Assembly: GCF_965233615.1 (NCBI RefSeq)
Contig: NZ_OZ247495.1
Direction: 5' to 3' (one strand)
Length of the DNA stretch: 64,000 nucleotides
DNA from: Pelagibius sp028280305
Lineage (GTDB): Bacteria; Pseudomonadota; Alphaproteobacteria; Kiloniellales; Kiloniellaceae
Shown: piece by piece, positions 27,182 to 36,495 of the stretch
Layout of the letters: every line of letters starts with the position of its first letter
Position numbering within the stretch: the first letter of the stretch is position 1
The notes under the pieces: model-generated
Databases searched by the model: none
What the model saw: only the letters and a program-made list of their open reading frames with translations
What the model was told of the DNA's origin: nothing
Program-made: the position numbers and the translations under genes

Positions 27182-27197
27182 CTGAGGGGATACAAAC

Positions 27198-29261
27198 ATG
27201 GATGGATCGGGGATTTTCGCGCGCAACCGGGCTGTCGACGCCGAGGTCGAAGCCAACCCGGGTGTTGTGGATAACGAAGCGCCTGTCGAAATGCAACCCG
27301 ATCACGCCGCGAAACACCTGAATACGGCGGCGGCTGAGGCCGATGCCGTGAAGGCTGAGGGCGCGAGCGAATCCGCCTCCGCCGAATCGGAAGACACCGA
27401 GGATCTGCTCGGCAACGGCCAGATCCGCGACGAGTTCCAGAACGAGCGGGGCATCAAGGTCCGCATTCACCGGGAGCGCGACGACCTGCTGACCGCGTTC
27501 GGCAAGGCGACCCTGACCGACCGCTATCTGATGCCCGGCGAAAGCTTTCAGGACCTCTTTGCCCGCGTCGCCGCCCACTACGCCGACGACAGCGCCCATG
27601 CCCAGCGTCTCTATGACTATATCTCCAAGCTCTGGCTGATGCCCTCCACGCCGGTGCTGTCCAACGGCGGCACCAAGCGCGGCCTGCCGATTTCCTGTTT
27701 CCTGAACGAAGCCGGCGACAGCCTGGACGGCATTCTCGGCCTGTGGAACGAGAACGTCTGGCTGGCGGCGCGCGGCGGCGGCATCGGCAGCTATTGGGGC
27801 AACCTGCGTTCGATCGGCGAGAAGGTCGGCCAGAACGGCAAGACCTCCGGCATCATCCCTTTCATCCGGGTGATGGATTCGCTCACCCTGGCGATCAGTC
27901 AGGGCTCCCTCCGGCGCGGCTCGGCGGCTTGCTACATCCCCGTCTCCCACCCGGAGATCGAGGAATTCATCGAAATGCGGCGGCCGACCGGCGGGGACCC
28001 GAACCGCAAGGCCCTCAACCTGCACCACGGCGTGGTGATCAGCGACGCCTTCATGCGCGCCGTCGAAAAGGATGAGGAATGGGGGCTGCTGAGCCCCAAG
28101 GACAGCGCCGTCATCCGCAAGGTGAAGGCGCGCGATCTCTGGATCCGCATCCTCACCGCCCGCATCGAAACCGGCGAGCCCTACATCATCTACGGCGACC
28201 ATGTGAACCGGCAGATCCCGGAGCATCACAAGCTGGCCGGCCTGACGGTGAAAATGTCGAACCTCTGCAGCGAGATCACCCTGCCGACCGGCATCGACCA
28301 CCACGGCGTCGACCGCACCGCGGTCTGCTGCCTGGCGTCGATGAACCTCGAGACCTATTTCGAGTGGCAGGACAACGAGGCGCTGGTCGAAGACACCATG
28401 CGCTTCCTCGACAACGTGCTGCAGGACTTCATCGACAACGCACCGGATTCCATGGCCCGCGCCAAGTATTCGGCGGCACGCGAACGTTCCGTGGGCCTCG
28501 GCGTCATGGGCTTCCACTCCTTCCTGCAGGCCAACGGCATTCCCATGGAAGGCGTCATGGCCAAGGTCTGGAACAAAAAGATCTTCGCCAATATCCGCAA
28601 AGGCGCCGACGCGGCCTCGCGCAAGCTGGCCGAAGAGCGCGGCGCCTGCCCGGATGCCGAAGAGTTCGGCATCATGGAGCGCTTCTCCAACAAGATGGCA
28701 GTGGCGCCGACGGCATCGATTTCGATCATCTGCGGCGGCGCTTCGCCGGGTGTCGAGCCGATCGCCGCCAACAGCTACACCCACAAGACCCTCTCCGGCT
28801 CCTTCAACGTGCGCAACAAGCACCTCACCGCGCTGCTGGAGGAAAAGGGCCAGAACACCGAAGAGGTCTGGACCTCGATCACCGTCAACGAAGGCTCCGT
28901 CCAACACCTGGACTTCCTCAGTGACGATGAAAAGGACGTGTTCAAGACGGCTTTCGAGTTGGATCAGCGCTGGCTGATCGAACACGCGGGCGACCGCTCC
29001 GAGTTCATCTGCCAGGGCCAGTCGCTAAACGTCTTCGTGCCTGCGGACGTGCACAAGCGCGACCTGCATCAGATCCACTACCAGGCCTGGAAAAAGGGCG
29101 TGAAGAGCCTCTACTACTGCCGCTCCAAGTCGATCCAGCGGGCCGAATCCTCGGAGATCTCCGGCGCCGCCGCCACCGTGCCGCACCTCGGCAAGATATC
29201 CTCCAAGGAAACGCCCGCGGCCAACGCGACGGACTACGAGGAGTGCCTTGCCTGTCAGTAA
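27198..29261 (+). CDS. nrdA: Ribonucleoside-diphosphate reductase, alpha subunit (class I)
   Basis: Reduces ribonucleotides to deoxyribonucleotides with NrdB. 687 residues. The active site is present: TPVLSNGGTKRGLPISCFLN (redox Cys), MSNLCSEITLPTG (radical Cys with the flanking Asn and Glu) and AVCCLASMNLETY (second redox Cys). The C-terminus ends EECLACQ, a CxxC pair for re-reduction. Unlike the 761-residue E. coli enzyme, the N-terminus has no recognisable ATP-cone but an acidic Ala/Glu-rich stretch of about 75 residues (AEADAVKAEGASESASAESE). GAGGGG precedes ATG 27198. Confidence 0.95.
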   Translation: MDGSGIFARNRAVDAEVEANPGVVDNEAPVEMQPDHAAKHLNTAAAEADAVKAEGASESASAESEDTEDLLGNGQIRDEFQNERGIKVRIHRERDDLLTAFGKATLTDRYLMPGESFQDLFARVAAHYADDSAHAQRLYDYISKLWLMPSTPVLSNGGTKRGLPISCFLNEAGDSLDGILGLWNENVWLAARGGGIGSYWGNLRSIGEKVGQNGKTSGIIPFIRVMDSLTLAISQGSLRRGSAACYIPVSHPEIEEFIEMRRPTGGDPNRKALNLHHGVVISDAFMRAVEKDEEWGLLSPKDSAVIRKVKARDLWIRILTARIETGEPYIIYGDHVNRQIPEHHKLAGLTVKMSNLCSEITLPTGIDHHGVDRTAVCCLASMNLETYFEWQDNEALVEDTMRFLDNVLQDFIDNAPDSMARAKYSAARERSVGLGVMGFHSFLQANGIPMEGVMAKVWNKKIFANIRKGADAASRKLAEERGACPDAEEFGIMERFSNKMAVAPTASISIICGGASPGVEPIAANSYTHKTLSGSFNVRNKHLTALLEEKGQNTEEVWTSITVNEGSVQHLDFLSDDEKDVFKTAFELDQRWLIEHAGDRSEFICQGQSLNVFVPADVHKRDLHQIHYQAWKKGVKSLYYCRSKSIQRAESSEISGAAATVPHLGKISSKETPAANATDYEECLACQ

Positions 29262-29341
29262 GCACCGATAACGCGGCCCCTTAGGGCCGTCAGAGTTAGC
29301 CTTCGAAGAACCAGAGTTTATTGGGGATGCTTCGGGGCTCA

Positions 29342-29373
29342 GAGGCCGGCGGTTCGGGGGGACCGCCGGCCTC
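29342..29373. other. GC-rich hairpin between nrdA and nrdB
   Basis: GAGGCCGGCGGT pairs with ACCGCCGGCCTC around an 8-base loop (12-bp perfect stem). No T-run follows, so it is more likely an mRNA stabiliser or attenuating hairpin than a terminator. The 220-base gap otherwise holds no gene. Confidence 0.5.
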
Positions 29374-29481
29374 ACCTGCCAAAGGCCTTAGCCAACGTTA
29401 CGTTGGCGGAACAAAAGGCCCAGAACACTGAACGGCAGCCCGTCGTTGAAGACCGGGCGCCACCTTTGGAGAAGTCACGCC

Positions 29482-30441
29482 ATGTCCCTGCTTGATGCCA
29501 GCCCCGTCTACAAACCCTTCCGCTACCCCTGGGCCTATGACGCCTGGCTGATGCAGCAGCGCATTCACTGGTTGCCGGAAGAGGTGCCGCTGGCCGACGA
29601 CGTGAAGGACTGGAACCGCAACCTGACCGGTGCCGAGAAGAACCTGCTGAGCCAGATCTTCCGCTTCTTTACCCAGTCCGACGTGGAAGTGAACAACTGC
29701 TACATGAAGCACTACAGCCGGGTGTTTCAGCCGACCGAGGTGCAGATGATGCTGGCCGCCTTCTCCAACATGGAGACGGTGCACATCGCCGCCTATTCGC
29801 ATCTGCTCGACACCATCGGCATGCCGGAATCAGAGTATTCGGCCTTCCTTCATTACAAGGCGATGAAGGACAAATACGACTACATGCACGAGTTCGGCTG
29901 CGACACGAAGGAGGAGATCGCCAAGACCCTGGCCGTCTTCGGCGCCTTCACCGAGGGCCTGCAGCTCTTCGCCAGCTTCGCCATTCTGCTGAACTTCCCA
30001 CGCTTCAACAAAATGAAGGGCATGGGCCAGATCGTCACCTGGTCGGTGCGCGACGAGACCCTGCACACGCAGTCGGCGATCCGCCTGTTCAAGACCTTCA
30101 TCGAAGAGAATCCGGAAATCTGGACCGAGAAGTTCGAGCGCGATCTCTACAAGGCCTGCGAGACCATCGTCACCCACGAGGACGCCTTCATCGATCTCGC
30201 CTTCGAACAGGGCGGCATCGAGGGCCTGGAGGCCGAGGAAGTGAAGGCCTATATCCGCTATATCGCCGACCGCCGCCTCACACAGCTCGGCCTGCAGCCG
30301 ATCTATCGCAGCGACAAGAACCCCCTGCCCTGGCTGGACTCCATCCTGAATGGTGTCGAACACGTGAACTTCTTCGAAAACCGCGCGACGGAGTATTCCA
30401 AGGCCGCGACCCAGGGCAATTGGGAAGAGGCCTTCGACTGA
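29482..30441 (+). CDS. nrdB: Ribonucleoside-diphosphate reductase, beta subunit (class I)
   Basis: The radical-carrying partner of NrdA. 319 residues from ATG 29482 (GGAGAAG upstream; frame open from 29446). Di-iron and radical residues are in order: MLAAFSNMETVHIAAYSHLL gives Glu, His (+3) and the radical Tyr (+7), and later VRDETLHTQSAIRLFKTF and CETIVTHEDAFIDLAF give the second set of Glu and His ligands. The C-terminal tail ends WEEAFD. It lies downstream of nrdA in the same direction, probably co-transcribed. Confidence 0.96.
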   Translation: MSLLDASPVYKPFRYPWAYDAWLMQQRIHWLPEEVPLADDVKDWNRNLTGAEKNLLSQIFRFFTQSDVEVNNCYMKHYSRVFQPTEVQMMLAAFSNMETVHIAAYSHLLDTIGMPESEYSAFLHYKAMKDKYDYMHEFGCDTKEEIAKTLAVFGAFTEGLQLFASFAILLNFPRFNKMKGMGQIVTWSVRDETLHTQSAIRLFKTFIEENPEIWTEKFERDLYKACETIVTHEDAFIDLAFEQGGIEGLEAEEVKAYIRYIADRRLTQLGLQPIYRSDKNPLPWLDSILNGVEHVNFFENRATEYSKAATQGNWEEAFD

Positions 30442-30460
30442 CCCCTGTTCAGCCTGTCAC

Positions 30461-30550
30461 CCTCGGGCTTGTCCCGAGGGTCCATGGCGCCGACTGCGCG
30501 GTTCCAGCAAGCTTCAGAATGGATGCTCGGGTCAAGCCCGAGCATGACAT
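30461..30550. repeat. Palindromic intergenic repeat
   Basis: CCCTCGGGCTTGTCCCGAGGG near 30461-30481 and GCTCGGGTCAAGCCCGAGC near 30524-30542 form two hairpins separated by about 42 bases. This paired GGGCTTGTCCC/GGGTCAAGCCC layout is a common dispersed repeat in alphaproteobacterial genomes. It follows nrdB and may help to end its transcript. Confidence 0.65.
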
Positions 30551-30563
30551 CGGTGGTATCGCT

Positions 30564-31034
30564 TTATCTATACCCCAGCGCCGCCATCATCGCCCGGCGC
30601 AGGGCGTAAACGTTGGCGACGCCGAGCAAGGTTCCGCCCTGCTCTAGGGTCACCAGCAAACGCTGCATCTCCACATCCTCAAAAGAGTCCAGACGGGCCC
30701 AGGCATCAGGCAACTTGGCACTGACCAGCAGCTTCACCGGCATCACCGCCCCCTTGGGATCGAGCCGCAGGCCCGGCAGGCCTTGGTGGACGCCTTCGGG
30801 TACCTGCCCGAGGTCCCCGCGCAGCGACCCGTCGCACCACTCGCCGCCGAGATCGGCGATCTGATGGTGGTTCACCTTGCCCGGCGCCAGGGTGCCGTAG
30901 ACGGCCAGTTTTTCGGAACAGTTGAAGCGCTGCTCCAGCAAAGCTTCATCCGCGGCCGCATCGGGCATCAGGCCAAGGCGACCCTTGTTCGCCCGCGCGA
31001 TTGCTGCCGCAAGCCCGTCATCTTTCAACACCAT
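30564..31034 (-). CDS. Gamma-glutamylcyclotransferase-like (AIG2 fold) protein
   Basis: 156 residues. The family substrate-binding loop is seen as LAVYGTLAPGKVNHHQI, and the conserved acidic residue may be in WARLDSFEDVEM. The N-terminal 40 residues lack homology that I can name. Such enzymes release 5-oxoproline from gamma-glutamyl peptides, but many members have other roles, so the substrate is unsure. It lies 14 bases downstream of a VOC-domain gene on the same strand, so the two are probably co-transcribed. Confidence 0.8.
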   Translation of the reverse strand: MVLKDDGLAAAIARANKGRLGLMPDAAADEALLEQRFNCSEKLAVYGTLAPGKVNHHQIADLGGEWCDGSLRGDLGQVPEGVHQGLPGLRLDPKGAVMPVKLLVSAKLPDAWARLDSFEDVEMQRLLVTLEQGGTLLGVANVYALRRAMMAALGYR

Positions 31035-31048
31035 CGCCTTCGCCGTTT

Positions 31049-31498
31049 CTATTCGTCCTTCTTGTCCAGGCTCACGCTACCATCGTCGTTCAGGGTCCAG
31101 AAGGGGTTGAAGGCGACCTCCCAGGGATGACCGTCGGGGTCGGCGAAGTAACCGGAGTAGCCGCCCCAGAACACCTTCTCCGCCGGCTTCAGGATGGTGG
31201 CGCCCGCCGCTGCGGCTTCCGACAGGGCGGCATCCACCGCCGCCTCGTCGCCGACGTTATAGGCCAGGGTTATGCCGCCCAGGGTCTTGCCCGGCTCCAG
31301 GGGGGCCAATGTCAGCTTGGCATCCTCGGCCAGGGCTTCCAGTCCGTAGAGTCCGACAAGGATGCCGCCGAGCTGATAGAAGGCGACCTGTCCGTCCACC
31401 CCGTCTCCCAGAGTCCAGCCGAGGCCCTGTTCGTAGAAAGCCCGGGCGCGGGCAAGGTCCCGTACCCCAAGGGTCACCATGGTCAGGCGCTGTTCCAT
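31049..31498 (-). CDS. VOC (glyoxalase/bleomycin-resistance) family protein
   Basis: 149 residues from ATG 31498 (AAAGGAG upstream; frame open from 31564). It has the two beta-alpha-beta modules of the VOC fold: MVTLGVRDLARARAFYEQGLGW at the start and YSGYFADPDGHPWEVAFNPF at the end, where the Glu is a likely metal ligand. The reaction is unknown; members include isomerases, dioxygenases and antibiotic-binding proteins. It precedes the gamma-glutamylcyclotransferase-like gene. Confidence 0.88.
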   Translation of the reverse strand: MEQRLTMVTLGVRDLARARAFYEQGLGWTLGDGVDGQVAFYQLGGILVGLYGLEALAEDAKLTLAPLEPGKTLGGITLAYNVGDEAAVDAALSEAAAAGATILKPAEKVFWGGYSGYFADPDGHPWEVAFNPFWTLNDDGSVSLDKKDE

Positions 31499-31701
31499 CT
31501 GCTGCTCCTTTGTTGCTCCAGGCCGTGAAGCTAACCCGGCGGCCAGCCGACATGCTCCTGTCAATTCGAGTGTGTACCGGCAATCCGGCCATGCGTCTGC
31601 CTCATGGAACCGTCATGACTTTCCCCTTGGTGCCCGGCGGGTCCCTCGACTATCATCAAGATCTATCCACACATTCTTTCTTCACGAGGAACTCTGTAGC
31701 C

Positions 31702-34038
31702 ATGGGGCGATTTGGCGTTGGCCAGGGCCTGCGCCGGGTGGAGGACTTGCGCTTCCTGACCGGACTGGGCCGTTACAGTGACGACATCAAGCTGGAGGGG
31801 CAGAGCTACGGCGTGTTGGTCCGCAGCCCCTACGCACACGCGGAAATCCTGTCCATCGACCTGGAGGACGCCAAGGCGGCCCCGGGGGTGCTGGGCGTCT
31901 TCACAGCCGATGATCTGAAGGTTGACGGCGTCGCGGACATTCCCTGCCTGGTGCCGATGCCGGGCAAGAACGGCAGCAAGATCGTCATGCCTCCGCATCC
32001 GGCCCTGGCCCGCGGCCGGGTGCGCCATGTCGGCGACCCCATCGTCTTCGTCGTCGCGGAAACCCAGGACCAGGCCCGCGATGCCGCCGAGCTGGTGATG
32101 GTCGACTATGGCGAACTGCCAACGGTTACGGACACGAAAACTGCCAAGGAACCGGGCCAGCCGCAGATCTGGCCGGAAGCGCCAAACAACACCAGCCTGG
32201 TCTGGGACATGGGCGACGAAACCGGCACCAAGGCCGCCTTCGACCAAGCCCATCACGTCACCAGGCTGGAGTTCGTCAACAACCGCGTGGTGGTGAACGC
32301 CATGGAGCCGCGCGGCACCATCGGCGACTACGATCCGGCGAGCGAGGTCTTCACGCTCTACACCGGCAACCAGGGCTCGCACCGCATGCTCGGGCCTCTC
32401 AGCAGCGTCTTCAAGGTGCCGCAGGAAAAGCTGCACGTGATATCGCCGGATGTCGGCGGCGGTTTCGGGATGAAGATCTTTGTCTATCCGGAAACCGTGC
32501 TGGTGCTCTTCGCCGCCCGCCGCCTCGGCCGCCCGGTGCGCTGGATTTCAGAGCGCAGCGAGGGTTTCCTCAGCGATACACAGGGCCGCGACCACGTGAC
32601 GGTCGCCGAACTGGCATTGAACGAGAACGCCAAAGCATTGGGTCTGCGGGTCACCACCACCGCCAATATGGGCGCCTATCTCTCCGCCTTCGCACCCTAT
32701 ATTCCGACCGGCTGCTATGGGCCGATGCTGAGCGGGCTCTATGCCATTCCCGTCGGCTATACCGAAGTCACCTGCGTTTTCACCAACACGGTTCCGGTCG
32801 ATGCCTACCGCGGCGCCGGGCGACCGGAAGCAGCCTATATGATCGAGCGGCTGATGGACGCCGCCGCCCGCGATGTCGGGCTTGCGCCGGACGAGCTGCG
32901 GCGGCGCAACTTCATCACCCCCGAAGCCCTGCCCTTCAAAACCGCCTTCGGCGAGACCTACGACAGCGGCGACTTCGACCTGCCCCTGACCGAGGGACTG
33001 AAGGCCATCGACGCCGATGGTTTTGCGGCAAGACGGGAGGCGGCGCAGGCGAAAGGCAGGCTGCGCGGCCTGGGCTTTGCCAGCTACGTGGAGGTCTGCG
33101 GCTCCAACGGCGAGGAAACCGCCCACCTGAAGCTGCGCGAGGACGGCGGAGTCACTTTGTGGATCGGCACCCAGTCCAACGGCCAGGGCCACCACACCGC
33201 CTACACCCAGTTGCTGGCCGACAAGCTGGGGCTGGAGCCGGCGCAGATCGAAATCCACCAGGGCGATTCCTGGGATCTGCCCCAGGGCGGCGGCACCGGC
33301 GGATCACGCTCCCTGCTGATGGGCGGCCGGGCGCTTGACGGCGCAGCGGACAAGGTAATCGAACGCGGCCGCCGGATTGCCGGCCACCTGCTGGAGGCCG
33401 CCGAAGCGGACATCGAGTTCGCCGAGGGCATCTTTACCGTCGCCGGCACCGACCGGCGGGTCTCCCTGACCGATGTCGCCAAGGCCGGCGGCAGCGACGC
33501 CCTGCCGGAAGATATGCAGGAACCTCTGGAAGACCAGCACCATTTCGTTGCCGAGGCGCAGACCTACCCCAACGGCTGTCATCTCTGTGAGCTGGAGGTC
33601 GACCCGGATACCGGTGTGGTGAAGATCGAGCGCTATGTGGTGATCGACGACTTCGGTGTGCTGGTGAATCCGCTGCTGGTCGCCGGCCAGGTGCATGGCG
33701 GCACCGTGCAGGGCATCGGCCAGGCGCTGCTGGAACAGACGGTCTACGATGAGAACGGCCAACTGCTCAGCGGGTCCTTCATGGACTACTGCATGCCGCG
33801 GGCCGACGACCTGCCGTCCATCGAACTGACCATGGTGGAAGACATGCCCTGCGCGACCAACCCCATGGGGGTGAAGGGTGCCGGCGAGGCCGGGGCCATC
33901 GGCGCCTGCCCTGCTGTCATGAATGCCCTTGTTGACGCACTTTCGCCCCTCGGCATCCGGCACATTGACATGCCCGCGACGCCGGAAAAGGTGTGGCGGA
34001 CCATACAGGATGCACAACAACAGAAAGCGGCTGAGTAA
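31702..34038 (+). CDS. Xanthine dehydrogenase family molybdopterin-binding subunit
   Basis: A 778-residue large subunit of a molybdenum hydroxylase (CoxL/XdhB-like). It opens at ATG 31702 with MGRFGVGQGLRRVEDLRFLT, the family start; the frame is open much further upstream. Cofactor-binding motifs include GGGFGMKIFVYPE, AYRGAGRPEAAYMIERLMD (the active-loop AYRGAGRPE form, not the CO-dehydrogenase AYxCSFR form), TQSNGQGHHTAY and the catalytic Glu in GVKGAGEAGAIGACPA. It probably oxidises an aldehyde or heterocycle. The usual FAD and 2Fe-2S subunit genes are not adjacent. Confidence 0.9.
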   Translation: MGRFGVGQGLRRVEDLRFLTGLGRYSDDIKLEGQSYGVLVRSPYAHAEILSIDLEDAKAAPGVLGVFTADDLKVDGVADIPCLVPMPGKNGSKIVMPPHPALARGRVRHVGDPIVFVVAETQDQARDAAELVMVDYGELPTVTDTKTAKEPGQPQIWPEAPNNTSLVWDMGDETGTKAAFDQAHHVTRLEFVNNRVVVNAMEPRGTIGDYDPASEVFTLYTGNQGSHRMLGPLSSVFKVPQEKLHVISPDVGGGFGMKIFVYPETVLVLFAARRLGRPVRWISERSEGFLSDTQGRDHVTVAELALNENAKALGLRVTTTANMGAYLSAFAPYIPTGCYGPMLSGLYAIPVGYTEVTCVFTNTVPVDAYRGAGRPEAAYMIERLMDAAARDVGLAPDELRRRNFITPEALPFKTAFGETYDSGDFDLPLTEGLKAIDADGFAARREAAQAKGRLRGLGFASYVEVCGSNGEETAHLKLREDGGVTLWIGTQSNGQGHHTAYTQLLADKLGLEPAQIEIHQGDSWDLPQGGGTGGSRSLLMGGRALDGAADKVIERGRRIAGHLLEAAEADIEFAEGIFTVAGTDRRVSLTDVAKAGGSDALPEDMQEPLEDQHHFVAEAQTYPNGCHLCELEVDPDTGVVKIERYVVIDDFGVLVNPLLVAGQVHGGTVQGIGQALLEQTVYDENGQLLSGSFMDYCMPRADDLPSIELTMVEDMPCATNPMGVKGAGEAGAIGACPAVMNALVDALSPLGIRHIDMPATPEKVWRTIQDAQQQKAAE

Positions 34039-34041
34039 TTG

Positions 34042-34893
34042 GTGAGCAACAGCAACGGCGCAGCCGTGGAAACGGCGGACGAACTCGGCGCGGAAGACAT
34101 CATCGCCACCTTAAAGATGATCGCCGAGCGTGCGGGGAAGATCATCCTCGCCTACTACGTCGAAGGCGAGGAGATCGAGGTCCGCCAGAAGGACGATGCC
34201 TCGCCCGTCACCGAGGCCGACGAGGCGGCGGAGACTTTCATTCTCGGCGCCCTTAACACCCTGACGCCCGACATTCCGGTGGTCGCCGAGGAGGCCATGG
34301 CCGCCGGTGAGGAGCCGGTGATCGAGGGCAACCGTTTCTGGCTTGTCGACCCCCTGGACGGCACCAAGGAATTCATCAGCCGCAACGGCGAGTTCACCGT
34401 CAACATCGCCCTCATCGAAGACGGCCAGCCCGTCGCCGGCGTGGTTCACGCCCCGGCCATGGCCATGACCTGGGCCGGGGTCTGCGGTGACGAGGAAGAC
34501 GGCGGCAAGGGTGCCGGCCAGGCCGTCTTTGCCGAGACAGACAAACCCGTCATGGACATCCGCACCCGCGACATGCCGGAAGACGGCGCCGTCGTCGTCG
34601 CCAGCCGGCGCCATGGCAGCGGCGCGGAACTGGAGGACTTTCTCAGCCGCTTCAAGGTCGCGGAAACCGTGAGTGCCGGCAGTTCGTTGAAGTTCTGTCT
34701 CGTCGCCTCAGGGCGGGCCGACCTCTACCCGCGTCTCGGCCGCACCATGGAATGGGATACCGCCGCCGGGCACGCCGTGCTGCTGGCCGCCGGCGGGCAG
34801 GTCTACACCCTCGACGACGAACCGCTGGACTACGGCAAGCCGGGCTTCGAAAACCCCAACTTCTACGCGCTCGGCAGCCGCCAGAGCGCTTAG
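34042..34893 (+). CDS. cysQ: 3'(2'),5'-bisphosphate nucleotidase (CysQ-like)
   Basis: A 283-residue inositol-monophosphatase-fold enzyme. Metal-binding motifs are SPVTEADEAAETFI, the Glu in VVAEEAMA, DPLDGTKEFISRNGEFTVNI and, near the end, MEWDTAAGHAVLLAAGG. The DGTKEF form is typical of CysQ, which removes the 3' phosphate from PAP produced in sulfate assimilation. GTG 34042 (or TTG 34039) begins right after the stop of the dehydrogenase gene, implying coupled translation. Its stop overlaps that of the convergent LysR gene by 4 bases. Confidence 0.9.
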   Translation: MSNSNGAAVETADELGAEDIIATLKMIAERAGKIILAYYVEGEEIEVRQKDDASPVTEADEAAETFILGALNTLTPDIPVVAEEAMAAGEEPVIEGNRFWLVDPLDGTKEFISRNGEFTVNIALIEDGQPVAGVVHAPAMAMTWAGVCGDEEDGGKGAGQAVFAETDKPVMDIRTRDMPEDGAVVVASRRHGSGAELEDFLSRFKVAETVSAGSSLKFCLVASGRADLYPRLGRTMEWDTAAGHAVLLAAGGQVYTLDDEPLDYGKPGFENPNFYALGSRQSA

Positions 34894-35801
34894 CGCGAAG
34901 CTTCGTTTAAAGCGGCAAGCTCGCGTAGCAGCCAGGTCTTGAAATGCGCGATGCGGCGGTCTGCCGCCGCGGCCTTCGGATAGACCAGGAAGAAACTTGA
35001 TCCCAGCGGTAGCTTGAGGTCGAAGGGCGCAATCAACCGTCCGGCAGCCAGGTCGTCGCTGGCCAGCCGCAAGCGCCCGAGAACGATCCCCTGCCCGTCC
35101 ATCGCCGCCTGCAGCGCCAGGTCGGGATGATTGAAGTGCGTGCCCTTTTCCGCAAGAACCGCGTCGAGACCGGCCACCGCCAACCAGCTTTGCCAGGTCG
35201 GCGCGTCGGGATCATAAAGCATCGAATCGTCGTGCAGCAGACGCAGCCCCGCGAGACGTTCAGGCGTCAGCGGGGTTTCACAAAGACGTGGGCTGCAAAG
35301 CGGCGTCACCTCTTCGTCGAACAGCAACACGGACTCGAGACCATCGTAACGGCCCTTGCCGAGACGAACCGCCGCGTCGAAGGATGAGCTCCGAAAGTCG
35401 ACAAGTTCGAGACCGGCGGAGAGCCGCAGGTCGAGGTCTTCGCAGGCCGTCTCCAGACGCTCGAGGCGCGGCACCAGCCACTTGCTGGCAAAGGCCGGCG
35501 CGACGGAGATGTTGAGCGGCCCCCTCTCCTCGCTGCTGCGTGCCCGCTCGATCGCCCCGTCCAGATCATCGAAGACGGCGTGCAGCGCCTGGGCGAAGCG
35601 CTGCCCTGCGTCGGTCAGCAGCAGACCGCGCGGCTGACGTTTGAACATCAGACTGCCGAGATAGTCCTCCAAGACCTTCACCTGGTGGCTGACCGCCGCC
35701 GGCGTCACATGCAGTTCGCCCGCGGCGCCGACATAGCTGAGATGCCGGGCGGCGGCCTCGAAGGCCCGTAAGGCGTTTAGCGGATAGCGGTTCCGGCCCA
35801 T
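34890..35801 (-). CDS. LysR-family regulator (GcvA-like)
   Basis: 303 residues. The N-terminal helix-turn-helix is clear (LNALRAFEAAARHLSYVGAA, then TPAAVSHQVKVLEDYLG), followed by a periplasmic-binding-protein-like effector domain (FDAAVRLGKGRYDGLESVLL; MDGQGIVLGRLRLA). The PLNALRAFEAAARH start marks the GcvA subgroup. It is divergent from a four-gene operon starting with an AhpD-like gene, which is its most likely target. The shared 113-base gap has AT-rich sequence (AAATTTTTCTTATCC) fitting a promoter or binding site. Confidence 0.92.
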   Translation of the reverse strand: MGRNRYPLNALRAFEAAARHLSYVGAAGELHVTPAAVSHQVKVLEDYLGSLMFKRQPRGLLLTDAGQRFAQALHAVFDDLDGAIERARSSEERGPLNISVAPAFASKWLVPRLERLETACEDLDLRLSAGLELVDFRSSSFDAAVRLGKGRYDGLESVLLFDEEVTPLCSPRLCETPLTPERLAGLRLLHDDSMLYDPDAPTWQSWLAVAGLDAVLAEKGTHFNHPDLALQAAMDGQGIVLGRLRLASDDLAAGRLIAPFDLKLPLGSSFFLVYPKAAAADRRIAHFKTWLLRELAALNEASR

Positions 35802-35914
35802 GATCTACCTCAAATTTTTCTTATCCTAAGGCTCAATTTTCGTCGTTTGCGACCTGCCACTGCTCTGCATATTTCTGGGAACAGAAGCAGTTTTCAGCAC
35901 CATTGGAGACAGAT

Positions 35915-36460
35915 ATGCCTTATCTCAGCTATGCCAAGGAGTTTCAGGGCGTCGCCGATGTATTCCTCCGCGACCCGGCCCGTTACCGGCCTTTGCTGCT
36001 CTTCATCGAGGCGGTCATGACCGGCGAGTCGGAGATCGGCAAGGCCGAGCGCGAGGTCCTCGCCGGCTACGTCTCCCGCCTCAATGGCTGCGGTTTCTGT
36101 GTCGGCGCGCACCGCGCGACCCTGGACGCCATGGGCAGCCCATCGGAGACCATCGCCGCCATCGACACGACACCGCAGCTCGCGTTGGTGGACGACAGGA
36201 TGAAGGCGCTGCTGACCCTGGCCGAAAGCCTGACCCGCGATCCCGCCAACTTTTCCGCGGACGACATCGCCAAGGCGCGCGCCGCCGGCTGGTCGGAGCA
36301 AGCGGTCGAAGATGCAGTCAATGTGATCGCGCTTTTCGGCTACGTGAACCGACTGGTCGAGGGCATGGGGATCGAAGGCAACCCCGCTTACTTCACCTAT
36401 GTCGGCAAGGCCCTGGCGACTCAGGGTTACAGCCCCTTGCTGGCCGCAGCTGAAAGCTAG
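35915..36460 (+). CDS. AhpD-like / carboxymuconolactone decarboxylase family peroxidase-related protein
   Basis: 181 residues from ATG 35915 (GGAGACAG upstream; the frame also has a TTG at 35903). The AhpD-type redox motif is visible as LAGYVSRLNGCGFCVGAHRA, with the CxxC pair followed by the catalytic His. Such proteins reduce hydroperoxides or their reductases by disulfide exchange. It is the first gene of a probable operon with an unknown gene (35 bases on), an SDR gene and a membrane protein, and is divergent from the LysR regulator. Confidence 0.87.
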   Translation: MPYLSYAKEFQGVADVFLRDPARYRPLLLFIEAVMTGESEIGKAEREVLAGYVSRLNGCGFCVGAHRATLDAMGSPSETIAAIDTTPQLALVDDRMKALLTLAESLTRDPANFSADDIAKARAAGWSEQAVEDAVNVIALFGYVNRLVEGMGIEGNPAYFTYVGKALATQGYSPLLAAAES

Positions 36461-36495
36461 GCCTTCTAGGCCCAACACCGGGAAAGGAAAAACAG

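Noticed and set aside
27153..28985. Long minus-strand frame opposite nrdA (610 codons)
   Set aside because: nrdA has all catalytic motifs; the antisense frame is an effect of GC-rich codon use and shows no domain.
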